A stretch of 64,000 nucleotides of DNA from contig JAHEIO010000005.1 in assembly GCA_024639325.1 (NCBI GenBank), positions 1-64,000 of the forward strand, in the 5' to 3' direction. A model generated the notes under the pieces. That model had not been told where the DNA came from and did no database searches. It saw only the letters and a list, made by a program, of their open reading frames with translations. The position numbers and the translations under genes were made by a program. This document shows, piece by piece, positions 1 through 9,832 of the stretch. The stretch's first letter is position 1. Each line of letters begins with the position of its first letter. This stretch comes from Gammaproteobacteria bacterium. Its GTDB lineage: Bacteria > Pseudomonadota > Gammaproteobacteria > Arenicellales > JAANXG01.

Positions 1-438
1 GACGAGGATCACCGTGCAGGGAGCGAGACTGGAGACCTTGTGCGCTACCGACCCGAGCAAAAGCGATTCGATGTCGCCCCTACCGCGGCTGCCCAGGACA
101 ATTACGTCGCACCTTTGCAGTTTGGCATACTCCACGATCTTGCGCGCCGCCTGTCCCTCTCGGATCACGGTTTTCACATCCTTGATTTCGGCCTTCTTGG
201 CGGTTCGTTTTGCTTCGTCCAGCACCTGTTCGGTCATCGGTGCCACGATGTACGTCGCTTCGCCGAGCAGACTCTCGCGTTCCAGATACTTTTTGGCCTC
301 AGAAGAGATTTTTAAGGGCTTGGTGACAACGATAAATGTCAGGGAGCCGCCGCTCTGGCGCGACATCTCGCATGCCTGAGTTGCAGCGCGCAGCGAGTGT
401 TCAGATCCATCGATGGCGCAGAGGATGTTTTTGTACAT
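1..438 (-). CDS. Universal stress protein (UspA family), 3' end cut by window edge
   Basis: Translating the minus strand from the ATG at 438 gives MYKNILCAIDGSEHSLRAA, the usual start of a single-domain Usp, with the nucleotide-binding aspartate in AIDGS. Near the C-terminus it reads VIVLGSRGRGDIESLLLGS, matching the family G-x2-G-x9-G(S/T) ATP-binding signature. It then ends in HKVSSLAPCTVILV at the window edge, so only a few residues are missing. The family consists of cytoplasmic, usually dimeric stress proteins that often bind ATP. The substrate and trigger cannot be read from sequence. The ORF track shows only shadows here because the true frame runs off the window. Confidence 0.88.
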   Translation of the reverse strand, partial: MYKNILCAIDGSEHSLRAATQACEMSRQSGGSLTFIVVTKPLKISSEAKKYLERESLLGEATYIVAPMTEQVLDEAKRTAKKAEIKDVKTVIREGQAARKIVEYAKLQRCDVIVLGSRGRGDIESLLLGSVAHKVSSLAPCTVILV

Positions 439-662
439 GTAGACGGCTCCGGCTTTGAGTTAACTAGACTCTGAAGAATAAACCATATGTTCGGGTGGTG
501 AAAAGAACCATCCGGTGAGCTTGGGATCGATACGCCGCGGCATACACCTCGCAAATTGTAGGATTTTGATGGCTGCTGACGATCCGCCACTTTAATTTTC
601 GGCAGGGCATCCTATATAAACAGGGTACATCCTACAAACCCCTCATGTTTAGGAAAAGAGTC

Positions 663-857
663 ATGCAGAAAAACATCGGAAAAACCGACAAGATCATACG
701 CATCATCGTCGGGTTGGTCATAATCGCTATCGGGCTATACTTTCAAAGCTGGTGGGGGGCCATTGGCCTGGTGCCGCTAGGCACGGCACTTATCAACTGG
801 TGTCCACCGTACGCTCTGTTCGGGATCAATACCGGTAAGGCAGATAGGGCTCGATAA
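663..857 (+). CDS. Small inner-membrane protein, DUF2892 (YgaP-like transmembrane domain)
   Basis: The protein has 64 residues from the ATG at 663. The ORF track begins six codons earlier, but MQKNIGKTDKIIRIIVGL is the usual beginning of this family. Two hydrophobic segments follow, IIVGLVIIAIGLYF and WWGAIGLVPLGTALI, then the conserved WCPPYALFGINT ending. This domain also forms the membrane anchor of the rhodanese YgaP, but no rhodanese domain is present here. It appears to be transcribed alone. The function of stand-alone members is unknown. Confidence 0.8.
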   Translation: MQKNIGKTDKIIRIIVGLVIIAIGLYFQSWWGAIGLVPLGTALINWCPPYALFGINTGKADRAR

Positions 858-1498
858 ATCCCAGATTAATACCGTCGACGGCGGCGTGCGGAAACACGAC
901 AGCGTGTCCAAGGCTATTACATTTCAAGGTTTTAAACGCCACCGAATTTACAGATGAGTTCAGAGGTGAAAACGGTGCGGCGTTCGGCCAGTAGTTCTTC
1001 GGCAACTCTGAAGCTCAAGCAGGATCGATGGTAGAGCCAAACTATATGACGGATAATTGCTCGAGGGGATCAGTACCCAAGGTACAGCGGTTTTTTACTT
1101 TATCATCCAACCGATTTGCCCGAATCCCGTTCACGTTGAACGAACCTATACGAGTGTTGAAATTTTGTACAATTTCCGCTTTTCCGCTAAGTCATTGATT
1201 GTGATGGAAATCACGACACCAAAGGTTGTCAACGGTGTAGATACGGAGATGAATGGTCTGTATGGGTGTCGGAAAATTTTACGAAACTTAAAGGAAACTA
1301 TTCTTTCTGCGCACTAACTAGTTGAAATAAATAATATTTAAAATTTGCGGTACGAATATTGCTGCGTGTTATCATTGCTCGAACAACGTAGAATGCGGTC
1401 GAAGCCAGGCACCATTTGACCGCGGAATTTCATCGACTCTGAGTAGCAATCGGCGAGGGCAGTATCCGAATGTCCAGGCAGGCGATCAGGTATTACCT
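858..1498. other. Intergenic region upstream of the PEP-CTERM gene
   Basis: These 641 bases contain no convincing gene. The 86-codon ORF at 1057-1317 lacks a recognisable family and sits in locally AT-rich DNA. The stretch from about 1320 to 1350 is very AT-rich and could hold a promoter. A near-palindrome resembling a CRP-family site lies at 1200-1215 and is listed separately. Confidence 0.6.
1200..1215. promoter_or_regulatory. Candidate CRP/Vfr-family operator
   Basis: The sequence TGTGATGGAAATCACG contains the perfect inverted repeat GTGAT-N4-ATCAC. It matches the CRP core TGTGA-N6-TCACA at nine of ten positions. It lies about 285 bp upstream of the PEP-CTERM gene, far for direct activation. 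A chance occurrence is quite possible. Confidence 0.3.
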
Positions 1499-2578
1499 AT
1501 GTTTTACATGAATAGCTGGGGCGGTCATATTGCCGCGGCCGGCGCGCTGTCGCTTGTCATGCTGAATGCGCAAGCCGCCTTGATGGTGAGTGTAGAGCCT
1601 CGGGGCGGTGATTTTACACCCGGCACCAATAAAGCTTTATCCGTCACGACTTCGAATGGATCTGGCGACGTCGTATTTGCGAATCCTGCATCGCCGTCAT
1701 CCGTATCCTCAACAAACGGATCAGGCGATGTGGTGTTTGCAAATCCTGGATCGCCCTCATCGGTATCCTCGACGAGCAGTTCCATTAATCGTTCATCCAG
1801 CGGGCCGCGGGCAGGATTAGCCGGCGGTGCTTCAATAGCCAATGGCAGGCCGAGGGTGTCGACCGGCACGGTGACAGGAAATAGCGGTGCCGGTAGAGTG
1901 GTGCACGGCTCGAGTATTCGCGGCGGCGGTCACCGGAGCACTGGCGGCAGGTCTGTGCAAGCGATCACTAGCCCGCCAGGGGAGTCAGGCGGAGCGGCGG
2001 ACGCCAAAGCAATCCCAGATTCGGTTGGTCAGGATTCGGGTGGGGGCAGTGGCTCACCGCGCCCATCGCGTGGAAAGTCGGATCCTAATGGCACCAGGCC
2101 CAACGGTTCGAAACAGTCTCCGCTAATGTCACCGCAGCCGCCTCGGTTGCTCGCTGATGATTCGTCACCGCGATCACCGCCGGTAGCGCGCAAACAGCCA
2201 ACCAACGACACCGTTCCTGACAACGACACCCTGCCTGCGACGCCAACGTTGCCAACTGAACTTCCCGGATTATTAGCTGAAGAAAAGCCGGAAATTCAAA
2301 CAAACACATCGAAGAGAATCGATCCTTTGACTGCGTCGATCTCTCCAAGCAACGATTTACTCCTGCAGCCCGCGTTCTTAGCGCCACACGAACCGCTGCT
2401 GGCACTAAACGAAGGGCTGGATGGCGACAGCTTGTCGTCTACCGACGCCCCGACGGCCAAGGTGGCCGGCGCATTCATCGCTGAACCCACGGCGATCCCC
2501 GAACCCGCTACCCTGCTCCTTGTCGGCCTGGGCTTAGCCGGTCTTGGCTTCGCGAGGCGGCGCGGGTTGAAGGCTTAA
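1499..2578 (+). CDS. PEP-CTERM sorting-domain protein, low-complexity, exported
   Basis: The 359-residue protein has a signal peptide (AAGALSLVMLNAQAA, cleavage near residue 27). A long Ser/Gly/Pro/Asn-rich body follows. The end is a textbook PEP-CTERM signal: IPEPATLLLVGLGLAGLG followed by FARRR. PEP-CTERM proteins are exported, held in the membrane by the C-terminal helix and processed by an exosortase, usually in species making exopolysaccharide. No exosortase is in this window. Residues 53-92 are two tandem 20-residue repeats around NGSGDVVFANP. The body has no recognisable catalytic domain and looks like a surface or matrix protein. The first ATG is at 1499; a second at 1508 is possible. 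Confidence 0.82.
   Translation: MFYMNSWGGHIAAAGALSLVMLNAQAALMVSVEPRGGDFTPGTNKALSVTTSNGSGDVVFANPASPSSVSSTNGSGDVVFANPGSPSSVSSTSSSINRSSSGPRAGLAGGASIANGRPRVSTGTVTGNSGAGRVVHGSSIRGGGHRSTGGRSVQAITSPPGESGGAADAKAIPDSVGQDSGGGSGSPRPSRGKSDPNGTRPNGSKQSPLMSPQPPRLLADDSSPRSPPVARKQPTNDTVPDNDTLPATPTLPTELPGLLAEEKPEIQTNTSKRIDPLTASISPSNDLLLQPAFLAPHEPLLALNEGLDGDSLSSTDAPTAKVAGAFIAEPTAIPEPATLLLVGLGLAGLGFARRRGLKA
1655..1774 (+). repeat. Two tandem 60-bp in-frame repeats
   Basis: Codons 53-72 and 73-92 of the PEP-CTERM gene encode nearly identical 20-residue units, NGSGDVVFANPASPSSVSST and the same with Gly for Ala. The nucleotide copies differ mainly at third positions, so the duplication is not brand new or is held by protein-level selection. 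Confidence 0.85.
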
Positions 2579-2600
2579 CTGACCGAGTACTGCTCACATT

Positions 2601-2628
2601 AACCCCGCCTCGGTGCGGGGTTTTTCTT
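2601..2628 (+). terminator. Rho-independent terminator of the PEP-CTERM gene
   Basis: A GC-rich stem pairs ACCCCGC with GCGGGGT around a short loop and is followed by TTTTT. It begins 22 bases after the PEP-CTERM stop codon. Confidence 0.88.
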
Positions 2629-2649
2629 ATTCGAATTTGCCCCATTTCG

Positions 2650-2935
2650 ATGAAGAAATCGCCGGTCGGTGAGGCGGTGGAAGCGGGGCCGATTGATCAA
2701 CTGTTGGGCCACTCGATCACCTCACGCATCGCCGGCGTCCGCGTGGACCTCAAAATAAATCCGAGTGGCGAACAATCACGAAATCCAAGTATGAGTGTCA
2801 ATAAGTTATTGGGTCGATCAGGAACGGTTTCGCCAGAGGATGCACACGGCGCGATCTGGGGTCAAGGCATCTGCTGATATAGGGGGTACACGTGAGTTGC
2901 TGTGCGTGCCCCAACTGTGCCCCAAGGAATAAATC
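2650..2935 (+). pseudogene. Possible relic of a tyrosine integrase next to tRNA-Asn
   Basis: The 75-codon ORF at 2650-2877 contains IDQLLGHSITS, resembling the LLGHS box of tyrosine recombinases. Just after it, another frame reads VRAPTVPQGIN, similar to tails of phage-type integrases. Both fragments point toward the 3' end of the tRNA-Asn gene, a common integration site. No intact catalytic Arg-His-Arg-Tyr set is visible. The match is short and could be coincidence. Confidence 0.22.
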
Positions 2936-2982
2936 GATTGATTTTTAAGTGAGTGAATATCCGCTGAAAGCATTGTGGGAGT

Positions 2983-3058
2983 TGGCTCCCCGGGACAGAC
3001 TCGAACTGCCGACAGGGTGGTTAACAGCCACCTGCTCTACCAACTGAGCTACCGGGGA
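2983..3058 (-). tRNA. tRNA-Asn (GTT)
   Basis: The minus strand folds as a full cloverleaf: acceptor TCCCCGG pairing with CCGGGGA, D-arm GCTCAGTTGGTAGAGC, anticodon loop CTGTTAA with anticodon GTT, and T-arm with GTTCGAGTC. The terminal CCA is encoded. Confidence 0.95.
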
Positions 3059-3098
3059 TCAGAAGGAGGGCGCATGCTACTTCGACTCCGCGATTTGG

Positions 3099-3653
3099 TC
3101 AAGGTGCGGGGCAGGTACTGCTTTCCGCCTTGATTTTACTGACGCGGGTCCTTCCGCTGTGATAGACGGTAATCCTGTATTCGTTTCTGGCCTGGTCACA
3201 CAGCGTAAAGGTCCCGTTTCCGGCGCCGCCGTTGGGCCGGAATGTCATACGCCACCAGTGGTTGAACACTACAGACAGCCGTCGAGGCACGGTCCCTCCG
3301 CGCCGCAGGACGGGCTCATCGGGATCCCGGTTTTTGTCTTCGTCCTCGTTTACGAAGGTGATCCAGCCCATGCTCCAGTCGGCTTGGGACTTGCTGCTTG
3401 GGGTGCAGTGGGAGGCGTCCTGGCTGCGGCAGATCACGACCGGCTTATTTCGTTTGATTGCCTCCGATCGTGCGTGAAACAGATCGCCCATCAGCCGTTG
3501 GGTCTGGGTGGCAATTAGGTTTCGCTGGTAAAGATCAATGAAATTGGGCACACCCCAGGTCAGCAGGATGCCAAGCAGAGCCAGGCCGAGCATCAGTTCG
3601 ATCAACGTATAACCAGGGAGCGGACGGACGTCTGCCGGTTGCCGCATGTGCAT
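3099..3653 (-). CDS. GspH/FimT-family pseudopilin
   Basis: The protein has 184 residues from the ATG at 3653, placed by a strong AAGGAGA ribosome site; the upstream ORF extension is a shadow inside aspC. A prepilin leader ends in G before YTLIELMLGLALLGILL, with the +5 glutamate needed for processing. Tyrosine replaces the usual first phenylalanine. The body fits the GspH/FimT fold, with two cysteine pairs. These are minor pseudopilins of type IV pili or type II secretion. It lies far from the gsp operon in this window (25-35 kb) and downstream of aspC on the same strand, so a role in type IV pili (FimT/FimU-like) is more likely than in secretion. Confidence 0.82.
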   Translation of the reverse strand: MHMRQPADVRPLPGYTLIELMLGLALLGILLTWGVPNFIDLYQRNLIATQTQRLMGDLFHARSEAIKRNKPVVICRSQDASHCTPSSKSQADWSMGWITFVNEDEDKNRDPDEPVLRRGGTVPRRLSVVFNHWWRMTFRPNGGAGNGTFTLCDQARNEYRITVYHSGRTRVSKIKAESSTCPAP

Positions 3654-3750
3654 ATCACTCTCCTTGTGATTCGCGGTGGGGTCTGCCATCCTGGACCCCG
3701 CCAGTTTCCGGCTAACCCAGCCGGTTGATTGCCGTGTGCTTCGCCACAGG

Positions 3751-4947
3751 TTATTTGGTCCCCAGCGCTTTTGCAAGCCGGTCCAGGGCCTTGTCCAGCG
3801 TGTCCATATCCGTGGCAAATGACAACCTGACGTAACCCTCCATCCCGAATGCCGACCCTGGAACGAGCGCGACGCCGGCTTCGGACAACAGCATGGACGC
3901 AAATTCGACGTCATTGCTGATATCGTCACGGGCAGAGATCGCACCGGAGCAGTCGGGGAAGCTGTAGAAGGTGCCGTCGCCTTCCAAGGCATTCACACCC
4001 TTCAACGCGTTCAATCTGCTGACTACGTGATCATGGCGGCGTTTGAATTGAACCACCATGTCTTCGACGCATTGCTGGTCACCGGCGAGTGCCGCTAGAC
4101 TGGCGTACTGTGAAACCGCCGAGGGATTCGACGTGCTTTGCGACTGGATTTTTTTCATCGCCTGGATGATCGACGAGGGGCCCGCCGCGTAGCCAATCCG
4201 CCATCCGGTCATTGCATAGGCCTTGGAAACCCCGTTGACGACAACCGCGCGATCGGACAAATCGGGGCAAACATTTACCAGATTGACAAACGGGCTGCTT
4301 GTCCACAGAACGTGCTCATAGATGTCGTCACTTACGACCCAAACCTGGGGATATTTAAGCAGGATGTCGGCTAGCGCAGCCAGTTCACGTTGTTCATACG
4401 AAACGCCCGTTGGATTGCTTGGGCTGTTCATAATCAGCAACCGGGTGCGGTCGTTTATAGCCGCCTCCAGTTGACCCGGTGTGATCTTGAACCGCTGATC
4501 GACACCGGCATCGATAACCACCGGCTTGCCGCCCGCCAGAGCCACCATGTCAGGATAAGACACCCAATAGGGTGCAGGGATAACGACCTCGTCCCCGTCG
4601 TCGAGCAGGGCAAGAAACATGTTGAACAGGCTGTGTTTTGCTCCTGCTGATACCAGAATCTGATCGGACTCGTAGTCCAGGTTGTTTTCCCGGGAGAATT
4701 TTTCCCGTACCGCCGCCTTGAGCGGCGGAATACCGTCAACTGCGGTATATTTCGCGGCGGCGCCAGATTCGATTGCCTTGATTGCAGCGGCTTTGACATG
4801 TTCGGGTGTATCGAAATCCGGTTCGCCGGCGCCGAGCCCGATGACGTCGTGTCCGGCGGCGCGCAGTTCCTGGGCACGTGTGGACACGGCGATGGTGGGG
4901 GAGGGCTTGATCAGACCTACCCTTTTTGACAGCTTTTCACTATTCAC
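3751..4947 (-). CDS. aspC: Aspartate aminotransferase, class I PLP enzyme
   Basis: This is a 398-residue fold-type I aminotransferase. It shows GAGEPDFDTPEHV near residue 40, the cofactor-contacting SNPTG at 177-181, VVSDDIYEHV with the pyridine-binding Asp near 207, and VSKAYAMTGWRIG carrying the Schiff-base lysine at 242. Overall the sequence resembles the AatA/Ib-type aspartate (or aspartate/prephenate) aminotransferases. It interconverts oxaloacetate/glutamate and aspartate/2-oxoglutarate in the cytoplasm. The start is a GTG at 4947 with AAAGGG upstream. It is divergent from uvrB across 80 bp. Confidence 0.92.
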   Translation of the reverse strand: MNSEKLSKRVGLIKPSPTIAVSTRAQELRAAGHDVIGLGAGEPDFDTPEHVKAAAIKAIESGAAAKYTAVDGIPPLKAAVREKFSRENNLDYESDQILVSAGAKHSLFNMFLALLDDGDEVVIPAPYWVSYPDMVALAGGKPVVIDAGVDQRFKITPGQLEAAINDRTRLLIMNSPSNPTGVSYEQRELAALADILLKYPQVWVVSDDIYEHVLWTSSPFVNLVNVCPDLSDRAVVVNGVSKAYAMTGWRIGYAAGPSSIIQAMKKIQSQSTSNPSAVSQYASLAALAGDQQCVEDMVVQFKRRHDHVVSRLNALKGVNALEGDGTFYSFPDCSGAISARDDISNDVEFASMLLSEAGVALVPGSAFGMEGYVRLSFATDMDTLDKALDRLAKALGTK

Positions 4948-5027
4948 TGTGGACCCTTTGGATTGAGGATGAATTTTAAGTGACTTGTATCATTAAACCC
5001 GGCTTTTGACAAAGAGGGGATTGCGAG

Positions 5028-7091
5028 TTGTCGAAAGAATTTAGATTGACCAGCGAATTTGCCCCGGCCGGTGACCAGCCTGAAGCTATAACAGCGCTGA
5101 TCGAGGGGATCGACAACGGAGAGGCGTTCCAGACCCTGCTGGGCGTCACGGGGTCCGGCAAGACGTTCACGATCGCAAACGTCATCCAGGAGACCCAGAG
5201 ACCGACCCTGGTTCTGGCGCCGAATAAGACCCTTGCAGCGCAGCTATACGCGGAGATGCGGGATTTCTTTCCGGGAAATGCCGTGGAGTATTTCGTATCC
5301 TACTACGACTATTACCAGCCTGAAGCTTATGTCCCGAGCAGCGATACCTATATTGAAAAGGACGCGTCGATCAACGACCACATAGATCAGATGCGGCTTT
5401 CGGCGACGAAGGCATTGCTGGAGCGCGAGGATGTCGTAATCGTTGCCACCGTATCCGCGATCTATGGTCTGGGCGATCCCGTTGCGTACCACGGCATGAT
5501 CCTGCATCTGCGGGAAGGCGCCATGATCGACCAGCGGGAGATATTGAGGAAACTGGCCGAGCTTCAATACACGAGGAACGACTATGATCTCAGGCGCGGT
5601 ACGTTTCGTGTGCGAGGGGATGTGATAGACATCTTCCCGGCGGAATCAGAGCGATATGCTGTGCGGTTGGAGCTGTTCGGGGATGAAATCGAAAAGCTGT
5701 CTCGGTTCGATCCGTTGACCGGCGAGTCGGACGGGAGGGTAACGCGGATGACCATTTACCCGAAGAGCCACTACGTTACGCCGCGCGACACGATCCTCAA
5801 CACGCTGGAAGATATCAAACAGGAACTCGTACAGAGGCTCAATCAGCTGCGGGACTCGGACAGGCTGCTGGAGGCCCAGCGGCTGGAGCAGCGGACCCGA
5901 TATGATCTGGAAATGATGCAGGAGCTTGGGTATTGCAACGGCATCGAGAATTATTCGCGGTATCTTTCAGGACGTTCACCCGGACAGCCGCCGCCGACGC
6001 TGATCGACTACCTGCCGGGAAATGCCCTGATGATTCTCGACGAGAGCCATGTTCTCGTGCCGCAGCTTGGCGCGATGTATAAGGGTGACCGGTCACGGAA
6101 GGAAACGCTGGTCGAGTATGGCTTTCGCCTGCCGTCCGCGCTGGACAATCGCCCGCTCAGGTTCGATGAATTCGAAGCCATGATGCCCCAGACCATATTC
6201 GTTTCGGCGACCCCCGGTCCTTACGAACTTGACCGTTCGCCGCAGGTCATCGACCAGGTCGTGCGACCGACCGGGCTGGTCGATCCCGAGCTTGAGGTGC
6301 GCCCCGTGCTCACCCAGGTGGACGATCTGCTGTCGGAAATCAACAAACGTGCAAAATGCCGGGAACGTGTGCTGGTAACCACGCTGACCAAACGCATGGC
6401 AGAAGATCTGACGGACTACCTGACCGAGCACGATATCAAGGTGCGTTACCTCCACTCCGATATCGACACGGTGGAGCGGGTCGAGATCATCCGAGACCTC
6501 AGGGCGGGCAAATTCGATGTACTGGTCGGTATCAACCTGCTCCGTGAGGGGCTGGATATTCCCGAGGTTTCACTGGTTGCAGTGCTGGATGCCGACAAGG
6601 AGGGCTTTCTGCGTTCGACCCGTTCGCTGATCCAAACCATCGGCCGTGCGGCACGAAACTTAAATGGCAGGGCGATTCTGTATGCCGACAGGGTAACCAA
6701 TTCGATGCGTAAAGCCATCGACGAGACCGATCGCCGCCGCAAGAAGCAGCACGAATACAACGTAGCCAACGGCATTACGCCCAAGAGTGTTCAGAAGGCC
6801 ATCAGGGATATCATCGAGGGCGTATCGGACCCCGCGCGGCGGGGCCGGGTCAGCGCCGCGGTGCGTGAAGAACAGCGCTCGCTGGCGGTCGCCGAATTCG
6901 CCGGAGAGTACGCAGCCATGAGTGCCCGGGAACTGGGTCGTGAGATTGCGCGGCTGGAAAAGACCATGCACGAGCACGCCCACAACCTCGAATTCGAGGA
7001 GGCGGCTGCTATCAGGGACAGGATAACGACGATCAGGCAACAGCATTTCGAGCTGGAGCCCGGGGATCAAACCCGTCGAAAAGTCGGCTGA
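5028..7091 (+). CDS. uvrB: UvrABC system protein B (excinuclease subunit)
   Basis: The 687-residue length is normal for UvrB. It has Walker A GVTGSGKT at 39-46, the damage-probing beta-hairpin with [12 protein letters not shown] near 92-103, DESHV near 339, helicase motifs including [26 protein letters not shown] and QTIGRAARN, and a C-terminal UVR motif for UvrC contact. UvrB is loaded by UvrA, verifies DNA lesions and recruits UvrC in nucleotide excision repair. The start is TTG at 5028 behind AGAGGGGA; the Asp/Glu-rich body has no better upstream start. I see no LexA box (CTG-N10-CAG) in the 80-bp divergent spacer, although E. coli uvrB is SOS-regulated. Confidence 0.97.
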   Translation: MSKEFRLTSEFAPAGDQPEAITALIEGIDNGEAFQTLLGVTGSGKTFTIANVIQETQRPTLVLAPNKTLAAQLYAEMRDFFPGNAVEYFVSYYDYYQPEAYVPSSDTYIEKDASINDHIDQMRLSATKALLEREDVVIVATVSAIYGLGDPVAYHGMILHLREGAMIDQREILRKLAELQYTRNDYDLRRGTFRVRGDVIDIFPAESERYAVRLELFGDEIEKLSRFDPLTGESDGRVTRMTIYPKSHYVTPRDTILNTLEDIKQELVQRLNQLRDSDRLLEAQRLEQRTRYDLEMMQELGYCNGIENYSRYLSGRSPGQPPPTLIDYLPGNALMILDESHVLVPQLGAMYKGDRSRKETLVEYGFRLPSALDNRPLRFDEFEAMMPQTIFVSATPGPYELDRSPQVIDQVVRPTGLVDPELEVRPVLTQVDDLLSEINKRAKCRERVLVTTLTKRMAEDLTDYLTEHDIKVRYLHSDIDTVERVEIIRDLRAGKFDVLVGINLLREGLDIPEVSLVAVLDADKEGFLRSTRSLIQTIGRAARNLNGRAILYADRVTNSMRKAIDETDRRRKKQHEYNVANGITPKSVQKAIRDIIEGVSDPARRGRVSAAVREEQRSLAVAEFAGEYAAMSARELGREIARLEKTMHEHAHNLEFEEAAAIRDRITTIRQQHFELEPGDQTRRKVG

Positions 7092-7170
7092 ACGCAGACG
7101 AGGAGCAGCGCAATATTGGATGAATTGAACGGATCGCAACAGGTATGATATGTTGCAGAGATTCTGTTAT

Positions 7171-7245
7171 AGGCGCGTAGCTCAGTGGTAGAGCACTACC
7201 TTGACATGGTAGTGGTCGGTGGTTCGATCCCACTCGCGCCTACCA
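7171..7245 (+). tRNA. tRNA-Val (GAC)
   Basis: Acceptor AGGCGCG pairs with CGCGCCT. The D-arm is GCTCAGTGGTAGAGC, the anticodon arm TACCT-TGACATG-GTA reads GAC, and the T-arm carries GGTTCGATCC. The gene encodes its own CCA. It stands alone between uvrB and infC. Confidence 0.95.
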
Positions 7246-7307
7246 CCCGATTCGACGACTTCCGGCAATAAAAGCCTGCAAAACCAGCGAATTCTGCCAA
7301 TATTCAC

Positions 7308-7336
7308 TTGAGAAACGTGAGTGTGCGCATTAAAAT
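7308..7336 (+). promoter_or_regulatory. Sigma-70 promoter for the infC operon
   Basis: TTGAGA at 7308-7313 and TAAAAT at 7331-7336 are separated by exactly 17 bp. The expected transcription start is near 7343, about 55 nt before the infC start codon. This promoter would drive infC and possibly rpmI-rplT-pheST beyond it. Confidence 0.6.
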
Positions 7337-7397
7337 CCGCGCGCTTCGGCAAACTTTAATTGAGGGCGCATGCTGAAAATATTTTGGGAGGAACTGG

Positions 7398-7919
7398 ATT
7401 ATCACGACTGAAAAGCCGCTAAGAGTAAATGAAGAGATCTCCGCACCCACGGTGCGATTGATCAGCACGGAAGGGGAGCAGCTGGGGCTGGTATCGTCGC
7501 AAGAAGCCCTTAAGCTTGCCGAGGGAGAAGGGATGGATCTGGTGGAAATTTCGCCTAATGCCAATCCGCCCGTCTGTCGCATGCTGGACTACGGTAAATA
7601 TCGATATCAGGACAGCAAGCGGAAATCCGTGGCAAGGAAGCGGCAGAAACAAATGCAGGTCAAGGAGGTGAAATTTCGTCCTGGTACGGATATCGGCGAC
7701 TACGGCGTGAAAATCAGGAATCTTAAGAAGTTCCTGGAGAACGGAGACAAGGCAAAGGTCACTCTCCGCTTTCGGGGCAGGGAGATGGCACACCAGGAGC
7801 TGGGCAGGGAATTGCTGATTAGAGTGGAAGAAGATCTCAAGGAGTACGGTGCCGTTGAGCAGTATCCTAAAATGGAAGGTCGCCAGATGGTGATGATTAT
7901 CAGTCCCAAGCGCAAATAG
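7398..7919 (+). CDS. infC: Translation initiation factor IF-3, AUU start
   Basis: IF-3 binds the 30S subunit, proofreads the initiator tRNA-start codon pairing and prevents subunit joining. The ORF track begins at an internal GTG (7452). The conserved N-terminal domain continues upstream in frame as [20 protein letters not shown] and is preceded by ATT ATC at 7398. GGGAGG lies 6 bases before the ATT. With this start the protein has 173 residues, close to the 180 of E. coli IF-3. The rare AUU start, known from E. coli infC, allows IF-3 to repress its own translation. The C-terminal domain ([15 protein letters not shown] to [10 protein letters not shown]) is intact. Confidence 0.93.
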   Translation: MITTEKPLRVNEEISAPTVRLISTEGEQLGLVSSQEALKLAEGEGMDLVEISPNANPPVCRMLDYGKYRYQDSKRKSVARKRQKQMQVKEVKFRPGTDIGDYGVKIRNLKKFLENGDKAKVTLRFRGREMAHQELGRELLIRVEEDLKEYGAVEQYPKMEGRQMVMIISPKRK

Positions 7920-8156
7920 ATACGGAAGCGCAGGATCGAAGGCCAAGACAGATTGCCTCAAAAACATCTGTCAAAAACATAACTGAAACCCGCATCAAAA
8001 TGGCGGATCGACGGCCGAGGCAAGGCACGGGATGTTCGAGCAGTGGAGTTTACACACAGTTAACGAGCACCGCAGAACGGTCCGCAACGCTGCACGGGTC
8101 AGCGAGGCGCATTTTGAGTCAGGTTCTAATCGAAGTGATCAACATCGGGAGGCAGT

Positions 8157-8354
8157 ATGCCTAAAATCAAGACAAACCGGGGTGCAGCGAAACGGTTCAA
8201 GAGAACCGCGAGCGGCGGTTTCAAGCGCTCGTCATCGCATATGAGCCACATCCTGACCAAGAAATCGACTAAACGCAAGCGACACCTGCGTGCGCAGTCC
8301 ATGGTGCACAGCGCCGATGCCGCGCTCGTGCGTCGAATGCTGCCGTACAGTTAG
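8157..8354 (+). CDS. rpmI: 50S ribosomal protein L35
   Basis: This 65-residue, very basic protein starts [17 protein letters not shown] and ends LVRRMLPYS, typical of bL35. GGGAGG precedes the ATG. It is 14 bases ahead of rplT. A 237-bp spacer separates it from infC, longer than in E. coli, and I see no gene in it; an L20-responsive leader is possible there but I could not identify one. Confidence 0.97.
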   Translation: MPKIKTNRGAAKRFKRTASGGFKRSSSHMSHILTKKSTKRKRHLRAQSMVHSADAALVRRMLPYS

Positions 8355-8368
8355 AGGAGTGATGGAAC

Positions 8369-8728
8369 ATGCCGAGGGTTAAAAGAGGCGTTACCGCACG
8401 TGCACGTCATCGCAAGGTTCTGGATCGAGCAAAAGGCTATCGTGGCCGTCGAAAAAACGTGTTTAGGGTTGCGAATCAGGCGGTAAACCGGGCGGAGCAA
8501 TATGCCTACCGCGACAGGCGTCAGAGGAAACGCCAATTCCGCGCGCTGTGGATAATGCGCATCAACGCCGCCGCCAGAATGCATGGCCTGAGCTACAGCC
8601 GCTTCATCAACGGGCTGACTAAGGCAAACATTGGCCTCGACCGAAAAATCCTGGCCGATATTGCCGTCAACGACAGTAAAGCGTTCGAACAGTTGGCCGA
8701 TCAGGCCAAGGCGGCCCTGGCCAGTTGA
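8369..8728 (+). CDS. rplT: 50S ribosomal protein L20
   Basis: This 119-residue basic protein begins [18 protein letters not shown] and carries the conserved [11 protein letters not shown] and [13 protein letters not shown] blocks of bL20. L20 binds 23S rRNA early in 50S assembly and, in related bacteria, represses the infC-rpmI-rplT operon by binding its mRNA. The order infC-rpmI-rplT-pheST is the normal gammaproteobacterial one. Confidence 0.98.
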   Translation: MPRVKRGVTARARHRKVLDRAKGYRGRRKNVFRVANQAVNRAEQYAYRDRRQRKRQFRALWIMRINAAARMHGLSYSRFINGLTKANIGLDRKILADIAVNDSKAFEQLADQAKAALAS

Positions 8729-8752
8729 CTGGCAGTCCATCTTGAACTCGAA

Positions 8753-8772
8753 GGGGAGGCAAATGCCTCCCC
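8753..8772 (+). terminator. Hairpin between rplT and pheS (attenuator-like)
   Basis: GGGGAGGCA and TGCCTCCCC form a perfect 9-bp GC-rich stem with a two-base loop in the 65-bp rplT-pheS gap. No T-run follows, so it is not a classical terminator. It may slow polymerase, act as a processing site or be part of an attenuator for pheST. Confidence 0.5.
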
Positions 8773-8775
8773 TGA

Positions 8776-9822
<1,047 letters not shown>

Positions 9823-9832
9823 ACTTCCGACA

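Noticed and set aside
14-379. ORFs of 121 and 91 codons on the plus strand at the window start
   Set aside because: They are antisense to the clear universal stress protein on the minus strand.
1057-1317. 86-codon ORF in the region before the PEP-CTERM gene
   Set aside because: No family resemblance, no ribosome site, and it lies in AT-rich intergenic DNA.
7033-7233. Minus-strand ORF ending in the tRNA-Val gene
   Set aside because: It covers the tRNA and the 3' end of uvrB in antisense and has no support.
8032-8244. 70-codon ORF overlapping rpmI
   Set aside because: It overlaps L35 in another frame and has no recognisable domain.
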